A stretch of DNA of 64,000 nucleotides from Streptomyces verrucosisporus (lineage in GTDB: Bacteria; Actinomycetota; Actinomycetes; Streptomycetales; Streptomycetaceae), in assembly GCF_017114865.1 (NCBI RefSeq), contig NZ_JADEYH010000019.1:1-64000 (forward strand), given 5' to 3'. A program made the position numbers and the translations under genes. This document shows, in pieces, positions 52,059-60,843 of this stretch; positions within the stretch are counted from its first letter, which is position 1, and every line of letters begins with the position of its first letter. The notes beneath the pieces were generated by a model. The model worked only from the letters and a program-made list of their open reading frames with translations. It did not search any database and was not told the origin of the DNA.

Positions 52059-52427
52059 ATGCGAACCTACACGTCCGCCACCGCCTCGACGGAGAACACC
52101 GGCGCGGAGGAGCGGCGCTTCGCCGAGCTGGCCGTGCGCACCGGGCTGGAGCCCGGTCTGGAGGCCCGGTACACCGCCGACCCGGTCGCGGTGCTGTCCG
52201 GGTTCGGCCTGCCCGCCGCCGAGGCGCCCCACGGCGGCGTGCCGGACTCCGTGGCGATCCTCGCGGAGCTCGGCCTGTACGCGTCCGAGCCGGTCTACGC
52301 CGGCGCCCCGCTGCTCATCGAGGACCTGGAGCAGCTCGACGCCCGCGACGCCGAGCAGCTGGCCTGCTTCGGCTGCACCCGCGCGGACGACCTCCGCCTG
52401 GAGGTTCCGGGGCCGGTGGGGGCGTGA
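52059..52427 (+). CDS. Candidate RiPP precursor with nitrile-hydratase-like leader
   Basis: A 122-residue protein. Residues 18-52 (ERRFAELAVRTGLEPGLEA then RYTADPVAVLSGFGLP) resemble the NHLP leader pattern of an amphipathic helix, R-x-x-x-DP-x-x-x-L and FGL. A middle segment is acidic (LIEDLEQLDARDAEQL, 86-101), and the end is LACFGCTRADD followed by a Pro/Gly tail. Cys103, Cys106 and Thr107 are the only clear heterocyclisable residues there. AGGGGG lies 7 bases before ATG 52059. The stop overlaps the YcaO gene start as GTGA. Substrate status is inferred; it could also be an accessory protein. Confidence 0.6.
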   Translation: MRTYTSATASTENTGAEERRFAELAVRTGLEPGLEARYTADPVAVLSGFGLPAAEAPHGGVPDSVAILAELGLYASEPVYAGAPLLIEDLEQLDARDAEQLACFGCTRADDLRLEVPGPVGA

Positions 52428-54838
52428 GACAACGCGAAGAGGCTGCCGACGGCGGCCCCTTCGTGGGCTTCCGTCGCCATCTGCGGGCCGAGGTGGTACC
52501 CGGCGAGGCGGTCTACCTGCTCTCGCCGCGCGGGGTCAGGGCGCTGTACGGCCGGCCCGCCGAGGCGCTCGCCCCGCTGCTGGACGGCACCCGCACGGTG
52601 GCCGGGGTGCTGCGCGAGGCAGGCGCCCTGGTCCCACCGGCGGAGGCCGGCCGGATCATCGGGGAACTGGCGCGGGCCAACCTCGTCGGCTACCGGTCCG
52701 CTCCCGGTGAGGGGACCGACGTCTCGGCGGCCGCCTACTGGGAGCTGGCCGGTCTGGACGGCGGCGCCGCGGGCGCGGCGCTGGCCCGTACCGCCGTACG
52801 GCTGGTCACCGTCGGCGGGGTGGACGGCGACCAGGCCCGCGCCGCCTGTGAGGAGTCCGGTCTGAGGGTGCTGGGTCCGCTCCCGGCTCCCGAGGGGGAG
52901 CGGGCCGGGCGGGACGGCGCCGGTGACCGCAACGGTGACCGCACCGGCGGCGAAGGCGGTGACGACGGGCCCGGCAGTAACGTTTTCTCGCTGGTGCTCT
53001 GCGACGACTACCTGGCCCCCGGTCTGCGGTCCGTGGACGTCTGGCACCGCGAGCGGGGGCTGCCCTGGCTGCTGGCCGGCCCCTGCGGCCCCGAGCCCTG
53101 GGTGGGGCCGGTGTTCCGGCCGGGCGCGGGGCCCTGCTGGTCCTGCCTGGAGCACCGGATCCGCATCCACCGCCGCTCGGAGGTGCCGCTCCAGCGGGCC
53201 ATCGGCAGCGACGCGCCCCTGCCCCGCCCGTCCGCCTCCCTGGCGGCCGGGCGCGGGATGGGCCTGCGGATGGCGGTGCTGGAGGTGGCCAAGTGGCTGG
53301 CGGGGGTGCGCAACGAGGGCCAGGGCGCCGTCCGCGTCCTGGACACCCTCACCCTGCGCACCGGCCACCACACGGTGCACCGGCGCCCCCAGTGCCCGGA
53401 GTGCGGCGATCCGTCGCTGGTCTCCGGGCAGGTGCGGCGGCCGGTATCCCTGGTGCCCCGGCCGAAGGCGGCCCGGGGCGGGAGCAACGACCGCTCCCTC
53501 ACCCCCGAGCAGGTCCTGGAGCGCTACGGGCACCTGGTGGACCCGATCACGGGGATAGTGCGCGAGGTGCGGCGGGACGCCCGGCTGCCCGACGGCCTCA
53601 ACTCCTACGTCTCGGGCCACAACCTGGCGCTGGACGCCCACACGCTCGCCGATCTCCGCGGCGGGCTGCGCAGTCTCAGCGGCGGCAAGGGCGTCACCGC
53701 GCTGGAGGCCGAGGTCGGCGCGCTGTGCGAGGCGGTGGAGCGCTACAGCGCCACCCGCCAGGGCGACGAACCCGTGGTGTACGACAGCCTGCGGGGTCTG
53801 GGGGAGCGGGCGATCCACCCCAACGCGTGCCAGCTCTTCGACGAGCGGCAGTTCCGGGACCGGGAGCGCTGGAACGCCACCGCCTCCCCCTTCCACCAGG
53901 TGTGCGCGCCCTTCGACGCCGACCGCCCGGTGGAGTGGACGCCCGTGTGGTCCCTGACGGCCCGGGCCCACCGGCTGCTGCCGACCTCCATGCTGTATTT
54001 CGGCCACCGCGCCTCCCCCGGCTCGGGCGAGCCCCGCGCCGACTCCAACGGGAACGCGGCCGGCAGCAGCCTGGAGGACGCCGTCGTCCAGGGTTTCCTG
54101 GAACTGGTCGAGCGCGACGCGGTGGCCCTGTGGTGGTACAACCGCACCCGCCAGCCGGCCGTGGACCTGGACGCCTTCGACGAACCCTGGCTCGCCGGGC
54201 TGCGGGAGGTCTACGCGCGGATGAGGCGGGAACTGTGGGTCCTGGATATCACCGCCGACCTGGGCATTCCCGTGATGGCGGCGCTTTCGCGGCGCACGGA
54301 CAAGCCCGCCCAGGACATCGTCCTGGGGTTCGGCGCCCACTTCGATCCCCGGCTGGCGCTGCGTCGCGCGCTGACGGAGATGGGGCAGCTGGCCGCCTCG
54401 GTGGCCCGCGTCGGCGGGAACGGCGGGAAGGACAGGAAGGACGGAAACGACGGAAGAGGGGCCGGATATGGTGCCGCGCCCCCCGAGCTGGTGCACTGGT
54501 GGAGCCGCGCGACCGTACAGAACCAGCCATATTTGGCTCCGGACCAGTCAACGACCCCCCTGGCCCCGCACGGCTACCCGTACACCCCGCGTAACGACCT
54601 GTACGACGATGTGGAGGCGGCCCGCTCACTTCTGGGGACCTGCGGAACGGAGCTGCTGGTGCTCGACCAGACCCGCCCTGACGTGGGCGTTCCGGTGGTC
54701 AGGGTGATCGCTCCCGGTCTGCGCCACTTCTGGGCGCGTTTCGCGCCGGGTCGCCTGTTCGACATACCGGTGACACTCGGCCGACTCGAGCGGCCGACAC
54801 CCTACGAGAACCTCAATCCGATCCCGCTGTTCGTCTGA
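52424..54838 (+). CDS. Fused leader-binding/YcaO cyclodehydratase (TOMM type)
   Basis: An 804-residue fusion typical of azoline-forming cyclodehydratases (SagC-SagD fusion). Residues 12-92 look like an RRE/PqqD-like leader-binding domain, 120-340 an E1-like scaffold with zinc ligands Cys238, Cys241, Cys324, Cys327 (CWSC and CPEC), and 360-804 a YcaO domain. ATP-site motifs are SGGKGVTALEAEVGALCEAVER (split here as SGGKG at 419-423 and EAVERYSA at 436-443) and NGNAAGSS with ELVERDAVALWW at 542-571. The C-terminus is NPIPLFV, resembling the Pro-rich end of TOMM YcaOs. GTG 52424 overlaps the precursor stop. No azoline dehydrogenase is adjacent. Confidence 0.85.
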   Translation: MRQREEAADGGPFVGFRRHLRAEVVPGEAVYLLSPRGVRALYGRPAEALAPLLDGTRTVAGVLREAGALVPPAEAGRIIGELARANLVGYRSAPGEGTDVSAAAYWELAGLDGGAAGAALARTAVRLVTVGGVDGDQARAACEESGLRVLGPLPAPEGERAGRDGAGDRNGDRTGGEGGDDGPGSNVFSLVLCDDYLAPGLRSVDVWHRERGLPWLLAGPCGPEPWVGPVFRPGAGPCWSCLEHRIRIHRRSEVPLQRAIGSDAPLPRPSASLAAGRGMGLRMAVLEVAKWLAGVRNEGQGAVRVLDTLTLRTGHHTVHRRPQCPECGDPSLVSGQVRRPVSLVPRPKAARGGSNDRSLTPEQVLERYGHLVDPITGIVREVRRDARLPDGLNSYVSGHNLALDAHTLADLRGGLRSLSGGKGVTALEAEVGALCEAVERYSATRQGDEPVVYDSLRGLGERAIHPNACQLFDERQFRDRERWNATASPFHQVCAPFDADRPVEWTPVWSLTARAHRLLPTSMLYFGHRASPGSGEPRADSNGNAAGSSLEDAVVQGFLELVERDAVALWWYNRTRQPAVDLDAFDEPWLAGLREVYARMRRELWVLDITADLGIPVMAALSRRTDKPAQDIVLGFGAHFDPRLALRRALTEMGQLAASVARVGGNGGKDRKDGNDGRGAGYGAAPPELVHWWSRATVQNQPYLAPDQSTTPLAPHGYPYTPRNDLYDDVEAARSLLGTCGTELLVLDQTRPDVGVPVVRVIAPGLRHFWARFAPGRLFDIPVTLGRLERPTPYENLNPIPLFV

Positions 54839-54885
54839 TTTCGGACGCCGCTCCTCACCGGTGGCCAGAGTCAGCCAATGGCCAA

Positions 54886-54919
54886 TACGATGCGGTCAAC
54901 TCATGGTTCAACTTCATGA
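54886..54919 (+). promoter_or_regulatory. Candidate promoter and 12-bp direct repeat before the kinase gene
   Basis: TACGAT (54886-54891) is a -10 candidate 50 bp upstream of the kinase start. Just downstream a 12-bp direct repeat, TCAACTCATGGT (54896-54907) and TCAACTTCATGA (54908-54919), could be an operator. No SARP heptamer pair is seen here. Confidence 0.4.
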
Positions 54920-54941
54920 CTTCTGACCGAGGAGCAGCCAG

Positions 54942-56207
54942 GTGCACGACACCCCGGACAGCGCCTCCTCCCTCCGGGCTCCCGCTCAAGCGGGGGCCCG
55001 GAGCACGTCTCCCCCGCGGTCGCAGGCGCGCCACCGCGAACTGCCCGCGCCGAAGCTGGCCAGGACGATCGCGGTGGCCACCCTTGTCTACTACTCGGGG
55101 ATCTCGCTGCTCAACGTCCTGCGCAGCGGCGCCGAGCGGAACCAGGTGCTGCTGTGCCTGGGGTGCGTGACCGTGGTCTTCGTCTTCCAGTTCCTCCACA
55201 TATCCCCCCGCTCGCAGCGCTGGTCGTTGCGCCGCCGTTGCGCCACCCTGCTCGCACAGGCCGTGCTGACCTATCTGCCGTTCCTCTTCTTCGGCCTCAA
55301 CTGGGGGAGCATGGCGGGCCCGCTGGCCGGCTCGCTGCTGCTCCTGCTGCCCGGCAGGGTGGCCTGGCCCTCCTACGGCGTGATCACGAGCACCATGCTG
55401 GCCATGACCGTCTCGGCCGGCCTGGACTGGGTGACGGTCGCCTATCTGACGACCTCGACCATGATGGCGGGGCTGATCCTCTACGGGACGGCGCGGCTGA
55501 GCGATCTGGTGGCCGAGGTCCAGGCCTCGCGGGCGGAGATGGCCCGGATGGCGGTCACCGAGGAGCGCCTGAGGTTCGCCCGCGACCTGCACGACCTGCT
55601 GGGGTACAGCCTGTCGGCCATCACGCTCAAGAGCGAGCTGATCTACCGCCTGGTGCACTCCCGCCCCGACCGGGCGCGTGAGGAGATCGCCTCCGTCCTG
55701 GAGGTGTCCCGGCAGGCGCTGTCGGACGTACGGCTGGTGGCCAGCGGCTACCGCGACATGTCGCTGGAGGCGGAGGCGGAGGCGGCCGCCGCGATCCTGG
55801 CGACGGCCGACATCCGGGCGCAGGCGGATGTCGCCTGCACGCGGCTGCACCCGGTCACCGACACCGTGCTGGCGACCGCGCTGCGGGAGGGCGTCACCAA
55901 CATCCTCCGCCACAGCAAGGCCCAGACCTGCGTGATATCGGTCGAGTCGAGAGGAGAGACCGTTGTGCTCAGCCTGGTGAACGACGGGGTGGCCGAGCGG
56001 CGTCCGGACCGCTCGGCGCACAGCGGCAGCGGCCTGGGCAACCTCCGCGACCGGCTCGCGGCGATCGGAGGCCGGGTCGATGCGGGCGTGCGCGAGGACG
56101 GCCGGTTCCACCTCGTCGCGCGGGCCCCCGCGCATCCCGCGGCGGCGGCGCATCAGCCGGAGACCGGGGGGGCGGGCACGGCGGACGCCGCGAGATCCGC
56201 GGCCTGA
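54942..56207 (+). CDS. Sensor histidine kinase (DesK-like)
   Basis: A 421-residue membrane kinase. After a disordered 40-residue N-terminus, four to six hydrophobic segments cover residues 43-182. The phosphoacceptor His217 is in FARDLHDLLGYSLSAITLK, and the ATPase domain has TALREGVTNILRHSKAQTC and GSGLGNLRDRLAAIGGRV. GTG 54942 follows GAGGAG at 8 bases. It lies 103 bp after the YcaO gene on the same strand and pairs with the regulator at 56257, so this two-component system probably belongs to the peptide module. Confidence 0.92.
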   Translation: MHDTPDSASSLRAPAQAGARSTSPPRSQARHRELPAPKLARTIAVATLVYYSGISLLNVLRSGAERNQVLLCLGCVTVVFVFQFLHISPRSQRWSLRRRCATLLAQAVLTYLPFLFFGLNWGSMAGPLAGSLLLLLPGRVAWPSYGVITSTMLAMTVSAGLDWVTVAYLTTSTMMAGLILYGTARLSDLVAEVQASRAEMARMAVTEERLRFARDLHDLLGYSLSAITLKSELIYRLVHSRPDRAREEIASVLEVSRQALSDVRLVASGYRDMSLEAEAEAAAAILATADIRAQADVACTRLHPVTDTVLATALREGVTNILRHSKAQTCVISVESRGETVVLSLVNDGVAERRPDRSAHSGSGLGNLRDRLAAIGGRVDAGVREDGRFHLVARAPAHPAAAAHQPETGGAGTADAARSAA

Positions 56208-56256
56208 CACGAGCGTCCGGTCCGGGGGCCGGGCGCGATCCTGTTCTGGGGGGCCA

Positions 56257-56871
56257 ATGCTGTTGGTGAAGATCCTGCTCGCCGAGGACGTGCACATGAT
56301 CAGGGGGGCGCTGGTCGCCCTGCTGGAGCTGGAGCCCGACTTCAGCGTCGTGGCCGCCGTCGACCGGGGGGACATCGTCGTGGAGCGCGCGCTGGAGACC
56401 CGGCCCGACGTGGCCGTCCTGGACGTCGACCTCCCCGGTGTCGACGGCCTCACCGCGGCGGCCGACCTGCACGAGCGGCTTCCCTGCTGCCGGACCCTGA
56501 TCCTCACCAGCCTGGGCCGTCCGGGCACCCTGCGCCGGGCCCTGGCCGCGCACGTCACCGGGTTCCTGCTCAAGGACGCGCCCTCCGAGCGGCTCGCCCA
56601 CGCCGTGCGTTCCGTGGCCCAGGGCCAGCGCGTGATCGACCCCCAGCTGGCCCTGTCCGCCTGGGACTGCCCCGACAACCCCCTCTCCCCCAGGGAGCTG
56701 GAGGTGCTGCGGCTCGCCGCGCAGGGTGCCGACGCCGCCGAGATCGCCGGCACCCTCTACCTGTCCAAGGGGACCGTCCGCAACTACCTGACGACCATCG
56801 TCGCCAAGCTCAACGCCCGCAACCGCATCGACGCCGTGCGGATCGCCGAGGAGGCCGGCTGGATCCCCTGA
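56257..56871 (+). CDS. NarL/LuxR-family response regulator (DesR-like)
   Basis: A 204-residue regulator: receiver with acidic pair AED (residues 9-11) and phosphoacceptor Asp56 in VAVLDVDLPGVDGL, lysine in FLLKDAPSERLAHAV, and LuxR helix-turn-helix LSPRELEVLRLAAQGADAAEIAGTLYLSKGTVRNYL. ATG 56257 has GGGGGG upstream. The partner kinase ends 49 bp upstream. LuxR regulators are frequent pathway controllers. It is the last gene of the plus-strand module and converges on the phosphopantetheinyl transferase. Confidence 0.93.
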   Translation: MLLVKILLAEDVHMIRGALVALLELEPDFSVVAAVDRGDIVVERALETRPDVAVLDVDLPGVDGLTAAADLHERLPCCRTLILTSLGRPGTLRRALAAHVTGFLLKDAPSERLAHAVRSVAQGQRVIDPQLALSAWDCPDNPLSPRELEVLRLAAQGADAAEIAGTLYLSKGTVRNYLTTIVAKLNARNRIDAVRIAEEAGWIP

Positions 56872-56907
56872 GCCGTGTGCCTCGCGGGACGCCGCTCGCG
56901 GGGCCGC

Positions 56908-57828
56908 TCACGGGTCCGCCCCGAAGGCGGCCGACGGGGCCGGCGGGGCCGCCGCGCCGAGCAGCGCGTCGAGGAGGCCGGCGTCCAGGGCGGTGCGCAC
57001 CGACAGGTCGGAGTTCTCGCCGAAACCGGAGTCGTGCACGGCGGTGCCGACGACGTACCCCCCGTCCCGGTCCCCGTCCTGCCCGCCGTCCGGATCCCCG
57101 GCCAGTACGCCGGTGCCGAACGTCCACTCGTCGCCGCCCGCCGGGGTGCCGTCGGGCCGCACCAGCCGGATCCGGTCCGCGCCGAGGTCGAAGCCGAACT
57201 CGGTGAACCGGAAACGCAGCCCCTGGCCGAGCGCCTTGCTGTACGCCTCCTTCAGGGTCCACAGCCGCACCAGCGCCGCGTTGCGCTCGCCCGCCTCCCC
57301 CTCGTCCAGCCGGGCCAGCTCGTAGGGGGTGCAGCCCTGGGACTCCGAGCCGGTGCCGGCCATCCGGCGGTCCGCCGACTCGACGTCCACCCCGATCCGG
57401 CCCCTGCGGGTGACGCCGGCGACCAGCGTCTCGCGGGTGTGGCTCAGGCTGATGTCGATCTGGTCGCAGCCGCGCACGTACGGCCGCCCGCCGGGCTGGT
57501 AGGCCAGGTCCACCTGTTCCGGGGCCGTGTCGATCGCCGCGGCGATCACGTGCCGCAGCAGCAGCCGGGAGGCAGAGAAACGTTCCTTCATCAGGGGTCG
57601 CGACATGGCCTCGTAGCGGTGCCAGTCCCGGCCCAGCATCCGGCGCAGCACCGGGTCACCGCCCGGCAGGCGCCAGTCGGGCAGGCGCCCGGCCACCACC
57701 GCGGTCCCCCGGTCCGCCAGCTCCTGCCGGACCGGATCCCAGGGGCCGTGGGGGCCCGCGACCTCCAGGAGGCCCGGCGCCCCTCCCCCGTGCTCCCCGC
57801 TCCCCGCGGCCCGCGCGGAAGGCGCCAC
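56908..57828 (-). CDS. Sfp-type 4'-phosphopantetheinyl transferase
   Basis: A 306-residue enzyme that converts apo-ACPs to holo form using CoA. The two signature motifs are RIGVDVESADRR and RLWTLKEAYSKALGQGL, separated by the expected distance, and LSHTRETLVAGVT precedes them. The C-terminal 100 residues are more variable with an acidic Gly/Asp loop. GTG 57828 starts one base after the ACP-AT stop, with GGAGAG in the coupled region, so it is the last gene of the acyl-AMP ligase operon. Likely targets are the cluster's two ACP domains. Confidence 0.93.
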   Translation of the reverse strand: MAPSARAAGSGEHGGGAPGLLEVAGPHGPWDPVRQELADRGTAVVAGRLPDWRLPGGDPVLRRMLGRDWHRYEAMSRPLMKERFSASRLLLRHVIAAAIDTAPEQVDLAYQPGGRPYVRGCDQIDISLSHTRETLVAGVTRRGRIGVDVESADRRMAGTGSESQGCTPYELARLDEGEAGERNAALVRLWTLKEAYSKALGQGLRFRFTEFGFDLGADRIRLVRPDGTPAGGDEWTFGTGVLAGDPDGGQDGDRDGGYVVGTAVHDSGFGENSDLSVRTALDAGLLDALLGAAAPPAPSAAFGADP

Positions 57829-57829
57829 C

Positions 57830-59071
57830 TCAGCTCTCCGCCAGGGACGCGGAGAGCGGGCCGGCGTCCAGCTCGGACAGCACTCCGGCGAGGTCCACCG
57901 CGTTGCTCTCCGGCCCCCGGCACATGGCCAGGCAGACCGGCCCCCGGCTGCCGCCCATGCGGCGCACGAAGGGGGTCAGGACCGCCTTGGGGCCGATCTC
58001 GACGACATGGGTCGGGGTCTGCTGGGCGAGCAGCTGCCGGGCCGCGTCGGCGAACCGCACCGTGGAGGTGATCTGGAGGGACCAGTAGGGGGCGTAGAGC
58101 GGCTCGCCCGTGTAGCCGCCCCGCACCGTGGAGTAGAACGGCACCCGCGGCGCGCCGCCGGGCAGCCTCCGGGCCACCTGCTCGAAGCGCGGCAGGACCG
58201 GAGCCATCAGCGGGGAGTGGAAGGCGTGCGTGACCTTCAGCGGGGTGGCGGCGATGCCGCGTGCGGCCAGCTTCTCCTGTACGCGCTCCAGACCGGCGAT
58301 CTCCCCGGACAGCACGGTGGCCTTCGCCGCGTTGACCGCACCGATGCTCACCCCGGGCTCGCCGGACAGCAGCTCGGCCGCCTCGTAGGCGGGGGCGCAG
58401 GTGGCCGTCATCCCGCCGCCGGAGGGCAGGTACTGCATGAACGCGCCTCTCAAGGAGACCAGTTGGGCCGCCGTCTCCAGTGTCAGCGCCCCGGCGACGG
58501 TGGCGGCGGCGAACTCCCCGATGCCGTGGCCCAGCACCGCCACCGGGCACACCCCCGACTCCTCCAGCGTGCGGGCCAGGGCGTACTCGACGGCGAACAG
58601 GGCGGGCTGGGTGAACGCCGTCTGGTGGATCCGCGCGTCCCCGCTGAGGATCAGGTCGACGACCGACAGGCCGGTGTAGGGCAGCAGCGCGTCCGCCGCC
58701 GCGTCCAGATGCGCGCGGTATCCCGTGGAGTGCAGGTACAGGCCGGCGGTCATGCCGGGGTGCTGGGAGCCCTGCCCGGTGAAGACGAACGCCGCGCGCA
58801 CCCGGCCGTCCCCGCCGGGCCGGGGGTCCCGCAGCGCCAGGTACCGCGCCAGGGCGCGCACGGTCGGGTACGCCCAGACGTCGGTGGGGTCGATCAGCGG
58901 GCCGTACTTCTCCTCGATGTCGCCGTAGAGGCTCAGCGCGGCCACGGAGTCCAGGCCGTGCTCGGTGAACGACACGGCCTCCTCCACCGGCCGGCCGAGG
59001 TAGTGGGCCAGGCGTTCGGTCAGCCAGTCGGCGTACGCCTGCTCGCGCACCCGGCGGGGGGGTACGGACAT
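57830..59071 (-). CDS. ACP-acyltransferase didomain with altered AT active site
   Basis: A 413-residue fusion. Residues 5-82 are a carrier domain with phosphopantetheine Ser42 in EHGLDSVAALSLYGDIEEKYG. Residues 93-400 are an AT domain with FVFTGQGSQHPGM and THAFHSPLM (His282, His285). At the nucleophile elbow the sequence is VLGHGIGEFAAA: Gly183 replaces the catalytic Ser (codon GGC), so ordinary acyl transfer through a serine ester cannot occur. ATG 59071 has AAGGAG. It lies between the dehydrogenase and the phosphopantetheinyl transferase. Probably the carrier of the activated starter acid, with the AT as docking or scaffolding element. Confidence 0.88.
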   Translation of the reverse strand: MSVPPRRVREQAYADWLTERLAHYLGRPVEEAVSFTEHGLDSVAALSLYGDIEEKYGPLIDPTDVWAYPTVRALARYLALRDPRPGGDGRVRAAFVFTGQGSQHPGMTAGLYLHSTGYRAHLDAAADALLPYTGLSVVDLILSGDARIHQTAFTQPALFAVEYALARTLEESGVCPVAVLGHGIGEFAAATVAGALTLETAAQLVSLRGAFMQYLPSGGGMTATCAPAYEAAELLSGEPGVSIGAVNAAKATVLSGEIAGLERVQEKLAARGIAATPLKVTHAFHSPLMAPVLPRFEQVARRLPGGAPRVPFYSTVRGGYTGEPLYAPYWSLQITSTVRFADAARQLLAQQTPTHVVEIGPKAVLTPFVRRMGGSRGPVCLAMCRGPESNAVDLAGVLSELDAGPLSASLAES

Positions 59072-59115
59072 CTCGCGCTCCTTTTCAGCGATCCGAAGGG
59101 GGTGACGCGGGGCGG

Positions 59116-60843
59116 TCAGGCCAGACCCGTGCCGTAGAGGTCGTAGCTGCGCCGTCCGTGCAGTCGTGCCAGGACCTCGGCGAGCACCCGGCTCTCGCAC
59201 GCGGCGGGCCGCTCCGGGAGCGGCAGCCCCAGCCGCCGGCACAGGCGGTAGAGGGCCGCGGTGGGCCAGGCGGGATCGGCGAGGAAGGTTCCCGCGGCAC
59301 CGCCGGACCGCTGCTCCCGCCACACCCCGAGACAGGCGGCGGCGGCCAGCACCAGGGCGTACCGGTCGGCCAGCGCGAAGCTGCGCGGATCGACCAGGGC
59401 CGCGCGGTCGTCCGCGCCGATTCCGGCGAACGCCGTGCGCAGCTCGCCCAGTTCGGCGACGAGGGCGCTGGTGAGCGCGCCGAGCGCGCCCCGGTCCCCG
59501 GGGGCCTCCCCGGACAGGCCGTCGGAGCCCAGCAGGCCGTCGGTGGCCACCAGGGTCGCGGCGAGCGGATCACTGTCGCCCAGCAGGGCGGGCCCGGCCG
59601 GGTCCAGCGGCGGCAGGTCCCCGTGGAGCCGGAACAGCCCGGCGGGCGCCTCGACGTCGTTGAACCACACGTGCCGCGCGAAGAAGGGCAGCTGGGGCAG
59701 GAGGCTGACCTGGCGGCCCGCGCTGCCGGCATGGCCCAGCGAGGTGACGGGCAGATCGCGCAGCTGCTTGGCGAACATCGCGTACGCGCCGTCCCGGGCG
59801 AGGCTCTCCTCTCCCAGGACCGCGGACATCCCGTCCATCGACTCCGCGACGATCTTCGGGGCCAGATAGGCGGCCGCGGCGGCGTACGCGCTGGTCTGCC
59901 GGGGAATCAGATGCAGCCCCCTGGTCGCCACCAGGGCCAGGCAGTCGCTCAGCAGCAGGTCGAGGAAGGCGCCGGTGAGGACGTCGCGCACATGCTGGAC
60001 GTCCAGCGGGGAGCGCCCCCCGGGCCGGCGTCGGGCCGCGAACCGGGCCACCGTGCGCAGCGCGGTGTCCGTCCCGGCCAGCACGATGGACGGGATCAGC
60101 CCCCGGATGAGCAGCGAGGAGCGCAGGGACAGCTCGTAGCCGCCACCGGGCTCGCCGACCAGCGCTCCGCCCGGCACCGGGCAGTCGGTGGCCCGCAGCC
60201 CGCCGAACTCGGCGCTGCGCATCCCGTTGGTGGTACGCCTGGCGAGGTCGGTCAGCCGGTCCCCGGGCAACCCGGCCCGGTCCAGCAGCAGCACCGAGTG
60301 GCTGCGTCCGCCGCCGCCGGTGGACGTGCGGGCGAAGACGACGAGTCCGGTGGCCCGCGAGGCGTTGGCGATCACCGACTTGCTGCCGTTCAGCAGGTAA
60401 CCGCCGTCGGCGGGCCGGGCGGTGAACTCCTCGCGGACGAAGTCGTTGCCGTGCGCCACCTCGTGCCGCGCCACGGCGACGCGGCGGCCCCGGAGCAGGT
60501 GCCCGGCCACCTCGGCCCGCTGCCCGGCGCTGCCCCCGATCCAGACGGGGGCGGCGGCGAAGAAGCAGTTGAGCCCGTAGCCGAAGCCGAGCGAGGCGTC
60601 CCTGCGGAAGACCGGCCGCAGCACCCGGCCCAGGCCGTCCATCCGCGACAGTCCGCCGCCCAGCTCCGCGGGCACGAACTCGGCGTTGAAGCGGTGGGCG
60701 TCGAGGACCTCCTCCGCTCCGGCGGGCACCCGGCCGGCCGCGTCGGCGGCCAGGATCGCGTCCTGGCCCAGCGGGTTGGCCGGGTCGTCCAGCGGGCCGA
60801 AGGCGCGCTCCAGCGCGTCGGCGCGGTCCCCGTACGCCCCCAT
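59116..60843 (-). CDS. Acyl-CoA dehydrogenase-like flavoprotein
   Basis: A 575-residue protein of the acyl-CoA dehydrogenase superfamily, longer than the usual 380-400 because of a C-terminal helical extension. The FAD/substrate core is seen as AELGGGLSRMDGLG, ARHEVAHGNDFVREEFTARP, GGYLLNGSKSVIANASRA and PKIVAESMDGMSAVLG. The catalytic Glu cannot be assigned confidently. The acyl-AMP ligase stop overlaps the start as TGATG (ATG 60843; a GTG one codon earlier is possible). It would desaturate the acid loaded onto the ACP-AT protein, in line with similar ligase/dehydrogenase pairs in other clusters. Confidence 0.85.
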   Translation of the reverse strand: MGAYGDRADALERAFGPLDDPANPLGQDAILAADAAGRVPAGAEEVLDAHRFNAEFVPAELGGGLSRMDGLGRVLRPVFRRDASLGFGYGLNCFFAAAPVWIGGSAGQRAEVAGHLLRGRRVAVARHEVAHGNDFVREEFTARPADGGYLLNGSKSVIANASRATGLVVFARTSTGGGGRSHSVLLLDRAGLPGDRLTDLARRTTNGMRSAEFGGLRATDCPVPGGALVGEPGGGYELSLRSSLLIRGLIPSIVLAGTDTALRTVARFAARRRPGGRSPLDVQHVRDVLTGAFLDLLLSDCLALVATRGLHLIPRQTSAYAAAAAYLAPKIVAESMDGMSAVLGEESLARDGAYAMFAKQLRDLPVTSLGHAGSAGRQVSLLPQLPFFARHVWFNDVEAPAGLFRLHGDLPPLDPAGPALLGDSDPLAATLVATDGLLGSDGLSGEAPGDRGALGALTSALVAELGELRTAFAGIGADDRAALVDPRSFALADRYALVLAAAACLGVWREQRSGGAAGTFLADPAWPTAALYRLCRRLGLPLPERPAACESRVLAEVLARLHGRRSYDLYGTGLA

